Origin: JANPLG01 sp964609085
Lineage (GTDB): Bacteria; Armatimonadota; SYMT01
Reading direction: 5' to 3'
Assembly (NCBI GenBank): GCA_964609085.1
Contig: CAZSRZ010000002.1
Coordinates: 1-64,000, forward strand
DNA length: 64,000 nucleotides
Below are positions 16,689 through 25,407 of the stretch, piece after piece. Under the pieces are notes generated by a model. The model ran no database searches. It was given only the letters and a program-made list of their open reading frames with translations, and was not told where the DNA came from. Each line of letters begins with the position of its first letter. The stretch's first letter is position 1. Position numbers and translations under genes: made by a program.

Positions 16689-19388
16689 ATGAGACTCGAA
16701 ACAGAGATCCCGGGTTACCAGGTCCAGGCGCTGCTCGGGCGCGGCGCGACAGCGACGGTGTACCGCGCGCTCTACACCGCCGCCGAGCACCCCGTCGCGC
16801 TGAAAGTGATGGACCCGAGGTTGCTGTCGGATCCGGAGTACCTCGGCCGCCTGCGGGAAGAAGTGCGGGCGACGGCCAATCTCCAGCACACAGGGATCGG
16901 AAGGGTCTATGCGTGCGGGGGCGAGGGGGCGGTCTGCTTCATCGCGATGGAATTGATCGAAGGCCCCTCGCTGGCGCAAGTTCTGGAGCAGGGACCGCTT
17001 CAGATCCGCGACGCAGCCGAGCTTTCGCTGGCTGCCGCCGAGGCCCTGGATTTCGCCCACGCCAACGGCGTGCTGCACCGCGATGTCAAACCCAGCAACA
17101 TCCTGCTGGAGTCTGGCGGTCGCGTGGTGCTCGTGGACTTTGGCCTCACGCGCGCCCTTCGTTTGGCGGCGTTGACGTTGCCTGGAATCACCGCCAGTCG
17201 CGCGCCCTATGCCGCGCCGGAGCAGTGCCGGGGCGGGCAGGCCGAACCGGCCAGCGACCAGTACTCCCTGGGAATCGTCCTCTTCGAGGCTCTGGCGGGT
17301 CGCCGCCCCTTCGATGGCCCCGACCCCATGACCGTGTACATGCAGCACGTCAACGAACCGCCCCCGAGGCTCGGACAGTACAGAAGCGGAGTCGGTCGGA
17401 AGCTGGAGCGTATCCTCGAGCGCGTGCTCGACAAGGATCCCCGTCGCCGCTTTGAGACCTGCTCCGCGATGGCGTCGGAGTTCGCGGCGGCATGTTGGGA
17501 AGTCGAACCCCGGGCCGCCGAGGCCGAGGCGGGCGGTCCGCGTCGTCCGATCGTGTCGCTCCCGTCCGGCCTGCTCGGTCCCGTGGCAGCCACGGGGGAG
17601 GCCCTGGCCCGGCGGCGCCAGGACGCCGAGGATGCGCTCCGTCGAGCCAGCGAGCGCGCCTCCGCGGCCGCCGCCGACCGGGAACGGCGCCGCAAAGAGG
17701 CCGCAGAAGAGAAGCAGCGAGTGCAGGCGGAGATGGCTGCCGAACGGGAACGGAAGAAGGCGGCTGAGGCCGAAGAACGGGAGCGTCGCCGACTCGCTGC
17801 TGAGGAGAGTCGAAAACAAGCCGAGCTCCGTGCGGCCGAAGAAGCAGCGGAGCGCGAGCGCCAGAAGGCGGCCGAGGCGGCGGAGCGCGAACGTCGTCGG
17901 CTGGAGGCCGAGGCCGCCAAACTCGCTGCTGAGGCTGCGGCTGCGGAAGAACGAGCGAGGAAGCAGCAGCAGGAAGCAGCGGAGCGCGAGCGCCGACGGA
18001 AGGAAGCCGAAGCGGTCAAGCAGGCCGCTGAGGCCGCCGCGAAGGAGGAGGCCGACCGCCGGAGAGAGCGAGAGGCGGCGGAGCGACGTCGGTTGGAAGA
18101 AGAGCAGGCTCGCCAGGCAGCAGCGGAGGAGGCAAGGCTGGCCGCGGAAGCCGCTGCCGCCCAGCAGGCGGCGGCGGAGCAGCGCCGGATCGAGGAGGAG
18201 CGCGTCCGCCAGGCAGCAGAGGAAGCGGCGAAGCGCGTCGCGGAGTCAGAGCAGGCCCGGTTGGCGGCGGAGGAGGCGAGGCTATCCGCGGAGGCCGAGG
18301 AAGCCCGACTTGCGGCAGAGCAGATCGCGGCGCAGGCCGCGAGAATGGCGGATGAGCGCGCCGTCCCCTCTCCGGCAGACGTGGCCGATCCAGCATCCGC
18401 AGAGGCCATTCGCCTGGCCGTCGCGCAGGCGGCGGAGCGGGAGCGGATCGAGTCCGAGGAGCGAGACAGGCTACTCCAGGAGGCCGAGGCCCGTCGTCGG
18501 CGACTGGAAGCCGCAGAGGCGGAGCGGAAGGCCGAAGCCGACCAGGCGGCGGCAGCCCAACGGGAGAGCCGGCGACTGGAAGCCGAAGCGGATCGACAAC
18601 GGCGCTGGGAAGAGACCCAACAGGCGAGCGCAGCGGAGGAGCGACGCCGGCTGGACGACGCGGCTGCCACACACGCGGCGGCGGGCCCCATGAGCCCTCC
18701 GGCTCCACCGACCGCGACCAGGCCCGGTGCCGTGCCGGGGAAGAAGCGGAAGAAGGGCAAGCACGTCCCCGCGCCGGCATCAGCACCGGCGCCCGTGGCA
18801 CCGGCAACCACGGCGGGGGATTCCCGAACTGGCAAGGTATCGGGTCGGCCTCGCAACCCGGCGATCTTTGTGGGAGTCGGGGCCGTGGCGCTGGTCGTCG
18901 CCGGAATCGCGTTTTTCCGCCCGGGAGGTCCCGGACGGGCACCTCTGATCAGTGGGAACGCGCCGATCGCCTCGACCGCAAACGGTCCCGCCCCAGTGCG
19001 TCCGGCGTCCGGCAGCACGCCCGGAAAGCCCCCGCGCAAGCCAGCGCCGGTGCCGGCGAGGAGCGTTGCGGTTCGACTGCAGGCCTACATCAGGACCTTC
19101 GAGCGGTACGACGTCGCCCGGCGTAAGATGACGAAAGCGCAGCGCACCACGCGATTGGGGCAACTCGCGGAGGAGATTCGAGGCATCGCGGCGGATTTCG
19201 AAGCGGAACGCGCCGGGAATCGGCCCCTTCTTTCGCAGATCCGCTGCGAGTTCGGCACGCTGGCGTGGTATCGATCTCAACCGGACCAGGCTCGGACCCA
19301 GTGGCGGCAGGCCGTCTTGCTCGATCCGGGGAACAAGCTGGCCGCTGCCTGGTTGAAAGAAACGCGCGGAGCCGTATTCAAGGAGTGA
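16689..19388 (+). CDS. Ser/Thr protein kinase with very long coiled coil, one membrane helix and a C-terminal tail
   Basis: 899 residues. The N-terminal PASTA/Pkn-type kinase domain (about 8-275) has the Gly loop GRGATATVY, VALKV with Lys39, HRDVKPSNILL with catalytic Asp132, DFGLTRA (Asp150) and an APEQ-type activation segment end, so it looks active. Residues ~310-665 are an uninterrupted Ala/Glu/Arg-rich charged coiled coil like TolA or IF2 linkers. A Pro/Ala/Lys patch follows, then one membrane helix near 723-746 and a soluble ~150-residue end with a TPR-like pair (WYRSQPDQARTQWRQAVLLDPGNKLA). The kinase and coiled coil should be cytoplasmic and the tail outside. The unknown secreted protein gene follows after 35 bp. 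Confidence 0.9.
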   Translation: MRLETEIPGYQVQALLGRGATATVYRALYTAAEHPVALKVMDPRLLSDPEYLGRLREEVRATANLQHTGIGRVYACGGEGAVCFIAMELIEGPSLAQVLEQGPLQIRDAAELSLAAAEALDFAHANGVLHRDVKPSNILLESGGRVVLVDFGLTRALRLAALTLPGITASRAPYAAPEQCRGGQAEPASDQYSLGIVLFEALAGRRPFDGPDPMTVYMQHVNEPPPRLGQYRSGVGRKLERILERVLDKDPRRRFETCSAMASEFAAACWEVEPRAAEAEAGGPRRPIVSLPSGLLGPVAATGEALARRRQDAEDALRRASERASAAAADRERRRKEAAEEKQRVQAEMAAERERKKAAEAEERERRRLAAEESRKQAELRAAEEAAERERQKAAEAAERERRRLEAEAAKLAAEAAAAEERARKQQQEAAERERRRKEAEAVKQAAEAAAKEEADRRREREAAERRRLEEEQARQAAAEEARLAAEAAAAQQAAAEQRRIEEERVRQAAEEAAKRVAESEQARLAAEEARLSAEAEEARLAAEQIAAQAARMADERAVPSPADVADPASAEAIRLAVAQAAERERIESEERDRLLQEAEARRRRLEAAEAERKAEADQAAAAQRESRRLEAEADRQRRWEETQQASAAEERRRLDDAAATHAAAGPMSPPAPPTATRPGAVPGKKRKKGKHVPAPASAPAPVAPATTAGDSRTGKVSGRPRNPAIFVGVGAVALVVAGIAFFRPGGPGRAPLISGNAPIASTANGPAPVRPASGSTPGKPPRKPAPVPARSVAVRLQAYIRTFERYDVARRKMTKAQRTTRLGQLAEEIRGIAADFEAERAGNRPLLSQIRCEFGTLAWYRSQPDQARTQWRQAVLLDPGNKLAAAWLKETRGAVFKE

Positions 19389-19423
19389 GTGATGTCTGTC
19401 GCTCCCGCTCTTACCGGGGAACT

Positions 19424-21835
19424 ATGAGCCCATCGCCTCGAACAGCATCCACCCGCGGGCGTGTCGCCGTCGGCGTCCTCGTCCTCGGTATCAGCCTCGT
19501 CGGCACTGCCTGGGCACAGGTGCGACCAGGGCAGGGCAACATCAAGAAGCCGAAGCCCAGCACGACGGGTGGTCCCATAGTTCGCATCCGACCGGTGCAG
19601 CCGCCTCCCGACCCGCGCATACCCGGAGCGCGTGCCTGGCAATCCGCGGAGATCGACAGTGTCTCGCAGGCGGTGAAGCTCGGTCGCGCGCTCATGCCGG
19701 CGCGCACCGATCTGGTCCGAGATCCGGTTGAGCCCCCGCGTCCGGCCCCGCCAGACCCGGAATTCACCTTTCGACAGCGAGTTACCCTCCGGTTCCAGCG
19801 CGAAGATGGAGTAGCCTATGACGCGCGCCAGGTGCGCGTGGCGGGGCCCGGCTATGAGGTGAAGCCGTCTGCGGCCGAGGTCTTCCTGGAAGGGCCGGCG
19901 ACGCGAACCGCCTCGCCGGAAATCGGGCTGGGTCTTCCGGACGACTGGGCCTTCGGCACCCCGACCGATTCACGCCTCACCTTGAGAGATCGTCGCGGCG
20001 ATGAGATTCGCGAAAACCTCACCCCGATCCCTCCCGTCCGGCCGGTGGAAAACCCACGGCTGTCCGCCCTGTTCGCCACCCCCCAGGATCGAGCGCGGTT
20101 CCGCGCCGGGCTGAATCGGCCGCCTGCGCCGCGGCTGCCGAAGATCGAGAAGAGCGGTTTTCCCAGTCCCGCCACCGCCACGCTCGCCGTGCTCTCCGGC
20201 CTCCGTGAGATTCGCACTGCGCTCGATGCGTTGATCCCGGTCGCGCCGGATGCCGCACCTGAGGCGCGGCGACAGACATGGACGTCGCTGGAGCTCCTCG
20301 CCGGTCGCCTCCAGACCTGGGGTCCGATCCTGAAGGGCGTGCAGAGACTCACGGGCGGTGAGTCGAAGTCCGAACCCCGGCAAGTGCTGAAGTCCGACTA
20401 CAAGGTTTCCTACGCGCCGCTTCGCGCCACCCAGACCTCCGCATCCGTCCGGTTGGCGCAGTACCTGGGCGAGGCGCTTTTCTGGCAGGCCTATTGTGAA
20501 GCCCCACTGATGCCCGACCGCACCGCCGCCATTGCCTCGCTGCAGGATGCGATGAAGTCCGGCGTGGTCTCCCCGGCCCTGAGTGCCCAACTTGAGCGCT
20601 ACACGCGGATTGCGGCTACCGAGGCGGCGATCCAGGCACGGGAAAGAGCGGGGGAGTACAGCCCCAGGCCGACCCCGCGCATCCTCGTGACGCACAACCT
20701 CACCCGCCAGGTGATGGTTCGCCGGACGGTGGTGGACTACCGTCTCGGCTCGGCGGACCTGCGCGCCGGCGATGTGGTGAAGTCGGGGGCGTTGACGATT
20801 CCCTTCCGGCTCGAGGGGGATGCCTGGCGGGCTCGACTGCCCCGGGACGCCGTGAAGAAGGGCGCTCGCATCGCCATCGCACGGCGGACCGCGGAATCCG
20901 AGTTAGAGGCGGAGGGCGTGATTGAGGGCACCGACCCGTATGTGCCCGGGGGCAACCCCATCACGCGCGGCCCCATGCGCCTGACGCTGTTCAAGTCCTT
21001 CAAGATCACCGCGGGGGGCACCGAATCGATCAACGTGCTGGAAGAGCTCGACCCAGTGGATTGGGAAACGGCGAAGATGCGTGAACAGCGGCGTGCCGCC
21101 GTGCGCGCCGCCCGGGAGGGCGAAGATGGGAGTTGGTGGCTGCCGGCCCCGCAAGCCGGGATCACCCTCCGCCTGCGCCCGTCGCCCTTCCCGGAAGGAG
21201 CCCGTGGAAAGCCGGCGGGCAAGTCCTTTGGCCAGCGGGTCAGCGACGCATTCCGGAATCTGGGGGGGCGGCCCGAGAACCGCAGCCTGCTCGGGCGGGT
21301 GATCGTTGATAACCTGCGGCTCGAGTCGCCGCAGGCCGGTCACGTCGCCGGAGTGCGTGTCGGTTCGGCGGACGTGGAGGTCGAGGATGCGCTGGGCGGC
21401 AAGGTTCCGCGCAACGGCCTCGTCCGCTACTTGAACGGCGCCGTCGAGATGAGCCTGACCAACGGCAAAGTCGATCGCATCGATATCCGGCGCGATCTGA
21501 CTCAGTACGCGGGCAAGCCTGCGCCCACCGAGCAGCCCGGCACCATCTCCGATATCCGTCACGAATCGAACCGGCTGCGGGCACCGATCTCCACCGCGTT
21601 TCAGCCCCAGCCGGGTATGGAACTCGAGGTGACCGTGGCGGGCAGGCCGCTCGCCGGCAAGGGCAGCGACTACTACCGCGCCCTCGTGCTCGAGCGGACG
21701 CAGTCGGACGTCGTGCTGAAACTCGTACGGAAGAGCAAGAGCGGAAAGACCCTCGACGACGCCGCCTGGGATGTGGTGCGCAGCCTGCCCCCGGCAGATA
21801 CCGGTGCCGTGATCTTGCGGTCGCCCGCTCGTTGA
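19424..21835 (+). CDS. Large secreted protein of unknown function downstream of the kinase
   Basis: 803 residues from ATG 19424, which has CCGGGGA just upstream; longer in-frame starts overlap the kinase gene. A signal peptide is clear (VAVGVLVLGISLVGTAWAQ). I recognise no family. The Pro-rich N-terminus leads to beta-rich segments (FRQRVTLRFQREDG), a helical middle (LSGLREIRTALDALIPVAPD, LAQYLGEALFWQAYCEAP) and a second beta-rich half (RQVMVRRTVVDYRLGSADL, GRVIVDNLRLESPQAG). No catalytic signature or repeats stand out. It overlaps no gene downstream, and the esterase follows after a GGGAGGA site. It may be the partner of the kinase tail outside the membrane, which is inference from order only. 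Confidence 0.7.
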   Translation: MSPSPRTASTRGRVAVGVLVLGISLVGTAWAQVRPGQGNIKKPKPSTTGGPIVRIRPVQPPPDPRIPGARAWQSAEIDSVSQAVKLGRALMPARTDLVRDPVEPPRPAPPDPEFTFRQRVTLRFQREDGVAYDARQVRVAGPGYEVKPSAAEVFLEGPATRTASPEIGLGLPDDWAFGTPTDSRLTLRDRRGDEIRENLTPIPPVRPVENPRLSALFATPQDRARFRAGLNRPPAPRLPKIEKSGFPSPATATLAVLSGLREIRTALDALIPVAPDAAPEARRQTWTSLELLAGRLQTWGPILKGVQRLTGGESKSEPRQVLKSDYKVSYAPLRATQTSASVRLAQYLGEALFWQAYCEAPLMPDRTAAIASLQDAMKSGVVSPALSAQLERYTRIAATEAAIQARERAGEYSPRPTPRILVTHNLTRQVMVRRTVVDYRLGSADLRAGDVVKSGALTIPFRLEGDAWRARLPRDAVKKGARIAIARRTAESELEAEGVIEGTDPYVPGGNPITRGPMRLTLFKSFKITAGGTESINVLEELDPVDWETAKMREQRRAAVRAAREGEDGSWWLPAPQAGITLRLRPSPFPEGARGKPAGKSFGQRVSDAFRNLGGRPENRSLLGRVIVDNLRLESPQAGHVAGVRVGSADVEVEDALGGKVPRNGLVRYLNGAVEMSLTNGKVDRIDIRRDLTQYAGKPAPTEQPGTISDIRHESNRLRAPISTAFQPQPGMELEVTVAGRPLAGKGSDYYRALVLERTQSDVVLKLVRKSKSGKTLDDAAWDVVRSLPPADTGAVILRSPAR

Positions 21836-21864
21836 GGGCGGCTCCGCGACGGGAGGAATCTAGA

Positions 21865-22590
21865 ATGCGAATCGTCTGGCTGATCGCCCTCGGCCTGGCC
21901 GGGCTCGCCGGATCCGTGGGAGCCCAGGAGGCAACCGTGACCGGCTTTCTCGACCGCGCTGTCACCATCGAGGGGAAGTCATACCCCTACGTTGTCTACG
22001 TCCCCAGGGCGTACCGGGCAGAGAAGCCGTGGCCGGCCATCCTCTTCCTGCACGGCGCCGGCGAACGGGGCTCGGACGGCCTCAAACAGAGCGAGGTGGG
22101 CCTGGGACGAGCCGTGAGGATGAATCCGGAGCGCTACCCCGCGATCACCGTCTTCCCTCAATGCCCCACCGGCGATAGCTTCCGCAGCCTGGGCGGGAAG
22201 ATCGCCCTCATGGCGCTGGACGCCACGCTCAAGGAGTTCAAGATCGACGAGAAGCGCCAGTATCTCACCGGTCTCTCGATGGGGGGATACGGCACCTGGG
22301 CGATCGCCGCGCAGTTCCCGGAGCGGTTTGCCGCGCTCGTCCCCATTTGCGGCGGCGGCGAGCCAGCGACGATGGCCCCGCGGCTGAAGGGCGTCCCAAT
22401 CTGGGTTTTCCATGGAGACGCGGATCAGGCAGTGCCGGTCGCGCGCTCTCGCGAGATGGTCGAGGCGATCAAGGGCGCCGGCAGCACGGTCGTTAAGTAC
22501 ACCGAGTATCCGGGCGTGGGTCACAACAGTTGGGACGCTGCCTACGGAGATGCCGAAATGGCGACCTGGTTATTCTCACAGCACCGGTAG
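21865..22590 (+). CDS. Secreted alpha/beta-hydrolase (esterase/feruloyl-esterase or dienelactone-hydrolase like)
   Basis: 241 residues from ATG 21865 with GGGAGGA at 21851-21857. Signal peptide ends near VGAQEA. The alpha/beta-hydrolase triad is readable: oxyanion region ILFLHGAGERGSDG, nucleophile elbow GLSMGGYGTWA, aspartate in VFHGDADQAVPV and histidine in PGVGHNSWDAAY. This set is typical of planctomycete-style exported phospholipase/carboxylesterase proteins with a predicted-peptidase fold (COG4099). The natural substrate is not evident. It starts 29 bp after the unknown secreted protein and probably belongs to the same transcript. Confidence 0.88.
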   Translation: MRIVWLIALGLAGLAGSVGAQEATVTGFLDRAVTIEGKSYPYVVYVPRAYRAEKPWPAILFLHGAGERGSDGLKQSEVGLGRAVRMNPERYPAITVFPQCPTGDSFRSLGGKIALMALDATLKEFKIDEKRQYLTGLSMGGYGTWAIAAQFPERFAALVPICGGGEPATMAPRLKGVPIWVFHGDADQAVPVARSREMVEAIKGAGSTVVKYTEYPGVGHNSWDAAYGDAEMATWLFSQHR

Positions 22591-22793
22591 CGCGGACCCT
22601 GCTTGGGGGAGTTGCCCGCACTTGAGAGCGAGCCGCCGCCTGCATCGTGCCCGACTCCGGGGTGCTCAGGTGACGAAGGGCGAGTTCCTGCGTCAGAATG
22701 TTTGAGATTCACGCTTCCACGAGCCGGGTCCCCAGCGTTCGGGGGTCGGCTCCATTCGCGGGCCGCGACACGAGCTGCCCGGGAGACTTCCGA

Positions 22794-24089
22794 ATGAACT
22801 ACACCCGGGCGGCTTACGCCGCCGGTCTCGGCCTGTTGGCCGCAGTCGTCGTCGCCGGCGGCGTTGCCGTGGCGCAGGGCGACAGCCTGACCCTCGACCC
22901 TCAGGGCGCCGCGAAGGCGGGCCTGGGCTACTTCCCCATCCAGGTGACGCTCAGCCCCACAAAGCCGGACCGCGTCAAGAAAGAGCCCGCTTACAAGGGT
23001 GCCCCCAAGTACGCCCTCGTCAAGCTCGGCAACGACCCGAACTCCGCCACGGTCATCGCTCTCGACGAGCCCGAGGGCGGTGAGTTCAGGGTTTATGTGG
23101 ATGCCAACGGCAATGGGGACCTGACCGATGATGGTGACGGTGCCTGGAGCGCCAAGCGCGAGGCCAACGGTCGCATCACCTACGGTGTAAACCGCTACGT
23201 CCTTAACGCCTCCTATGTCCTGGACGGCGGCCGCACCGCCTCCGCCAAGTACGGCATCGCCTGCTACCGCATCTCCACCATCCCTAACCTGCTCATCTAC
23301 CGCGAGGGCGTGCGCACCGGGATGGTCACTGTGGCCGGCAAGACACACAAGGCGGTCCTGGTCGAGAACGATGCCGACGGCATCTTCAATAAGACCATCG
23401 CCAGCCCGGACCAGGCCCGCGCCGGTCGGCCAGTGTGGTTGCAGATCGACCTGAACGACGACGGCAAGTTTGCCGGCGCCGCCGTTGAGATGTTCGACAT
23501 CCGCGGACCCTTCAGCATCGGCAAGGACGTCTACGAGGCCATGGTCGCCGTTGACGGCTCTACCGTGAAGCTCGCGCCGACCACGAAAGTGGCGATGAAC
23601 CTGCTGAAGGCTGCCCCCCCGCGGCCCGAACTTCTGACCGCCGGGACACCGGCTCCGGACTTCACGGCCGAAGCGTGGGGCGGCGGCAAGGTTAGCCTCG
23701 CCAGCTTCAAGGGCAAGATCGTGATCCTGGACTTCTGGGCGACATGGTGCGGCCCGTGCCAGCTCTCCATGCCCCACGTCGAGAAGGTCTTCCAGTCCGT
23801 CAAGGATCAGGGCGTGCAGGTGTTGGCGCTCGCTGTCTGGGATGCGAAGGACGACTACACGAAGTGGGTACCGGCCAACCAGGCCAAGTACCACTTCAAC
23901 TTCGCGTTCGACCCGGCCGGCCGCGACAACGCGAAGAGCATTGCCAGCAGCCTGTTCAAGGTCAGCGGCATCCCGACGACCTACATCATCGACAAGGAAG
24001 GCAAGGTGGCCGCGGCCATCGTCGGCTTCCGTGGCGATGAGGACACCCGGATCGAGGAAGCCCTCCGCAAGCTGGGCGTGAAGATCTAG
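22794..24089 (+). CDS. Exported TlpA-type thioredoxin with N-terminal Ca-loop domain
   Basis: 431 residues from ATG 22794 (GGGAG at 22781-22785). Residues 1-28 are a signal peptide (...VAVAQGD). Residues ~30-275 form a beta-rich domain with three acidic loops resembling EF-hand/dockerin calcium loops: DANGNGDLTDDGDG (103-116), ENDADGIFNK (191-200) and DLNDDGKFAG (219-228). The C-terminal ~150 residues are TlpA/ResA: TPAPDFTAEAWGGG, active site FWATWCGPCQ (Cys319, Cys322) and the cis-Pro loop VSGIPTTYIIDKEG. It is an extracytoplasmic thiol-disulfide reductase of the cytochrome-maturation kind by family. A strong hairpin at 24114-24145 follows the stop. Confidence 0.9.
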   Translation: MNYTRAAYAAGLGLLAAVVVAGGVAVAQGDSLTLDPQGAAKAGLGYFPIQVTLSPTKPDRVKKEPAYKGAPKYALVKLGNDPNSATVIALDEPEGGEFRVYVDANGNGDLTDDGDGAWSAKREANGRITYGVNRYVLNASYVLDGGRTASAKYGIACYRISTIPNLLIYREGVRTGMVTVAGKTHKAVLVENDADGIFNKTIASPDQARAGRPVWLQIDLNDDGKFAGAAVEMFDIRGPFSIGKDVYEAMVAVDGSTVKLAPTTKVAMNLLKAAPPRPELLTAGTPAPDFTAEAWGGGKVSLASFKGKIVILDFWATWCGPCQLSMPHVEKVFQSVKDQGVQVLALAVWDAKDDYTKWVPANQAKYHFNFAFDPAGRDNAKSIASSLFKVSGIPTTYIIDKEGKVAAAIVGFRGDEDTRIEEALRKLGVKI

Positions 24090-24113
24090 CTCTTCCCCCG
24101 TTCACGTGGAAAA

Positions 24114-24145
24114 GGCCGCCCGAGCGCCGGAGCGCTCGGGCGGCC
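24114..24145. terminator. 14-bp stem hairpin after the TlpA gene
   Basis: Arms at 24114-24127 and 24132-24145 pair perfectly over 14 bp around CGGA, starting 25 bp after the TlpA stop. The plus strand lacks a T-run; the minus strand reads TTTTCC straight after the stem, so it may end minus-strand transcripts coming from the EcsC gene as well as stall plus-strand transcription. Bidirectional use is an inference. Confidence 0.55.
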
Positions 24146-24151
24146 ACTTCC

Positions 24152-24600
24152 GATGACCTGGATGCGCGTGCGTCCGGCCCCACATTCGGGACGGCCTTAC
24201 GGCGTCGTGCGACGACCTGGGTGCCCAGGCGTCCGGCCCGCATGGCGGTGACGACCCCGGTCCCGCCGGCCTCATGCCGTCGTGCGATGACCTGGGTGCG
24301 CGGGCGTCCGGCCCGCGCGGCGTTGACGACCCCGGTCCGGCCCCATGGAACCATTCCGGCTACGTCGTCGAAGACTCCCGAGTGCCTCGTGACTCCGTCA
24401 CAAGACGGAGGGCGAGTCCGTCTCCGAAGCCTCTGGATGACGACCCCGGTCCCGAACACCTGGCTGCCTCACGTTGTCGTGCGATGAACTGGGTGCGCGG
24501 GCGTCCGGCCCGCATGGCATTGACGACCCCGGTCCCGCCGACCCCATGCCGTCCTGCGATGAACTGGGTGCGCGGGCGTACGGCCCGCATGGCCGCGGAT
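24152..24600. repeat. Degenerate 75-bp direct repeats with a GC-rich palindromic core
   Basis: Five copies of a core close to CTGGGTGCGCGGGCGTCCGG followed by CCCGCATGGC begin at about 24152, 24211, 24286, 24483 and 24558. Two pairs are exactly 75 bp apart, and the spacer sequence (GACGACCCCGGTCCCGCC, then CATGCCGTCGTGC) is repeated too. The core folds as GCGGGC-GTCCG-GCCCGC. The whole 24090-24661 spacer has no credible gene; it ends with two copies of GATCACTGATT (24614, 24637). A related triplet is at 59641-59730, so this is a dispersed family rather than a local duplication. Confidence 0.75.
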
Positions 24601-24661
24601 TCCACGCGAAAGCGATCACTGATTCCGCTTGAAACGGATCACTGATTTCAGGCGAAGGCGG

Positions 24662-25390
24662 TCAGTCGCCGCTCTGGCGCCACTCTTCCATCTCCGGGTC
24701 GTGTCGGCCCGCGCCCCGCCAGATCTGCTCCCGAAACTCCCTGAACTCCTCCCGCGCGGAGCGGGCGATCTTGCGGGCGTGGTACCAGTTGAAGCCGGCG
24801 TTGACGCCCGAGGCCACCACCGGGATCCCACGGATGAGTCCCTGACGGGTGATGCGTAACCCGATGAGACGGGCAAGGAAGAGCATCAGGTCGAGGATCC
24901 ACCCCGCGCGGTTGGTTGCGTGTCGCAGGCCCCGGGCCGCTGCGGCCAGGGTGAGGGATTCGGTCGCCTTCTTGGCGCTGCGGCCGAAGTGGGCGTTGAC
25001 ATAGGCCTGGAGCACCAGCGCCCGTGCGGCACCCTGACGCGCGTCCGGATCCGGATCGAACCCGTAGGCCGCGGCGATCCCCGTCACCATCCGCAGCGTC
25101 AGTGCGAGGAACTGGAGCGCGTCGGGCAGCAGGCCCGGTAACCCGGCCAAACCGGACGCGGCACCGGCGGCGGTGACGGTCAGGTTGGTGGGCCGGATAT
25201 AGCTGTCCGCAATCGCGTCCATCAGTTTTCCGGACGCCTGCTCACGGTACTGCTGCCAGCTAAGCCCGGGGAACCCGCGCTCGGCCGCACGGCGCAGCAC
25301 GTCCTCCCGCCGGACATGAACGCGATCGTAGGTGAACGCAATGGCGTCCGCCAGCCCCTGCTGCAGTCGGTCGGTCGGCATCCTCGGCAT
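24662..25390 (-). CDS. EcsC family protein
   Basis: 242 residues from ATG 25390, chosen for the GAGGGA seven bases upstream. The family core is recognisable: TAAGAASGLAGLPGLLPDA (about 65-84) followed by LQFLALTLRMVTGIAAAYGFD, and the closing segment IPVVASGVNAGFNWYHARKI with a basic helical end SAREEFREFREQIWR. EcsC proteins accompany Ecs-type ABC transporters in Bacillus, but most bacterial members stand apart and their role is unknown. It starts 17 bp after the stop of the 1511-residue exported protein, so it is probably in the same transcript. Confidence 0.8.
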   Translation of the reverse strand: MPRMPTDRLQQGLADAIAFTYDRVHVRREDVLRRAAERGFPGLSWQQYREQASGKLMDAIADSYIRPTNLTVTAAGAASGLAGLPGLLPDALQFLALTLRMVTGIAAAYGFDPDPDARQGAARALVLQAYVNAHFGRSAKKATESLTLAAAARGLRHATNRAGWILDLMLFLARLIGLRITRQGLIRGIPVVASGVNAGFNWYHARKIARSAREEFREFREQIWRGAGRHDPEMEEWRQSGD

Positions 25391-25407
25391 CCCTGATTCC
25401 CTCAAGA

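Noticed and set aside
17207..19039. A 610-residue open frame on the minus strand, antisense to the kinase gene
   Set aside because: Its Ser/Arg-rich composition is the reverse of an Ala/Glu/Arg coiled-coil coding region; there is no family signature or start site, whereas the plus-strand kinase is unambiguous.
24152..24600. CRISPR array
   Set aside because: Repeat units are degenerate, of about 75 bp with conserved spacers, and no cas genes are in the window.
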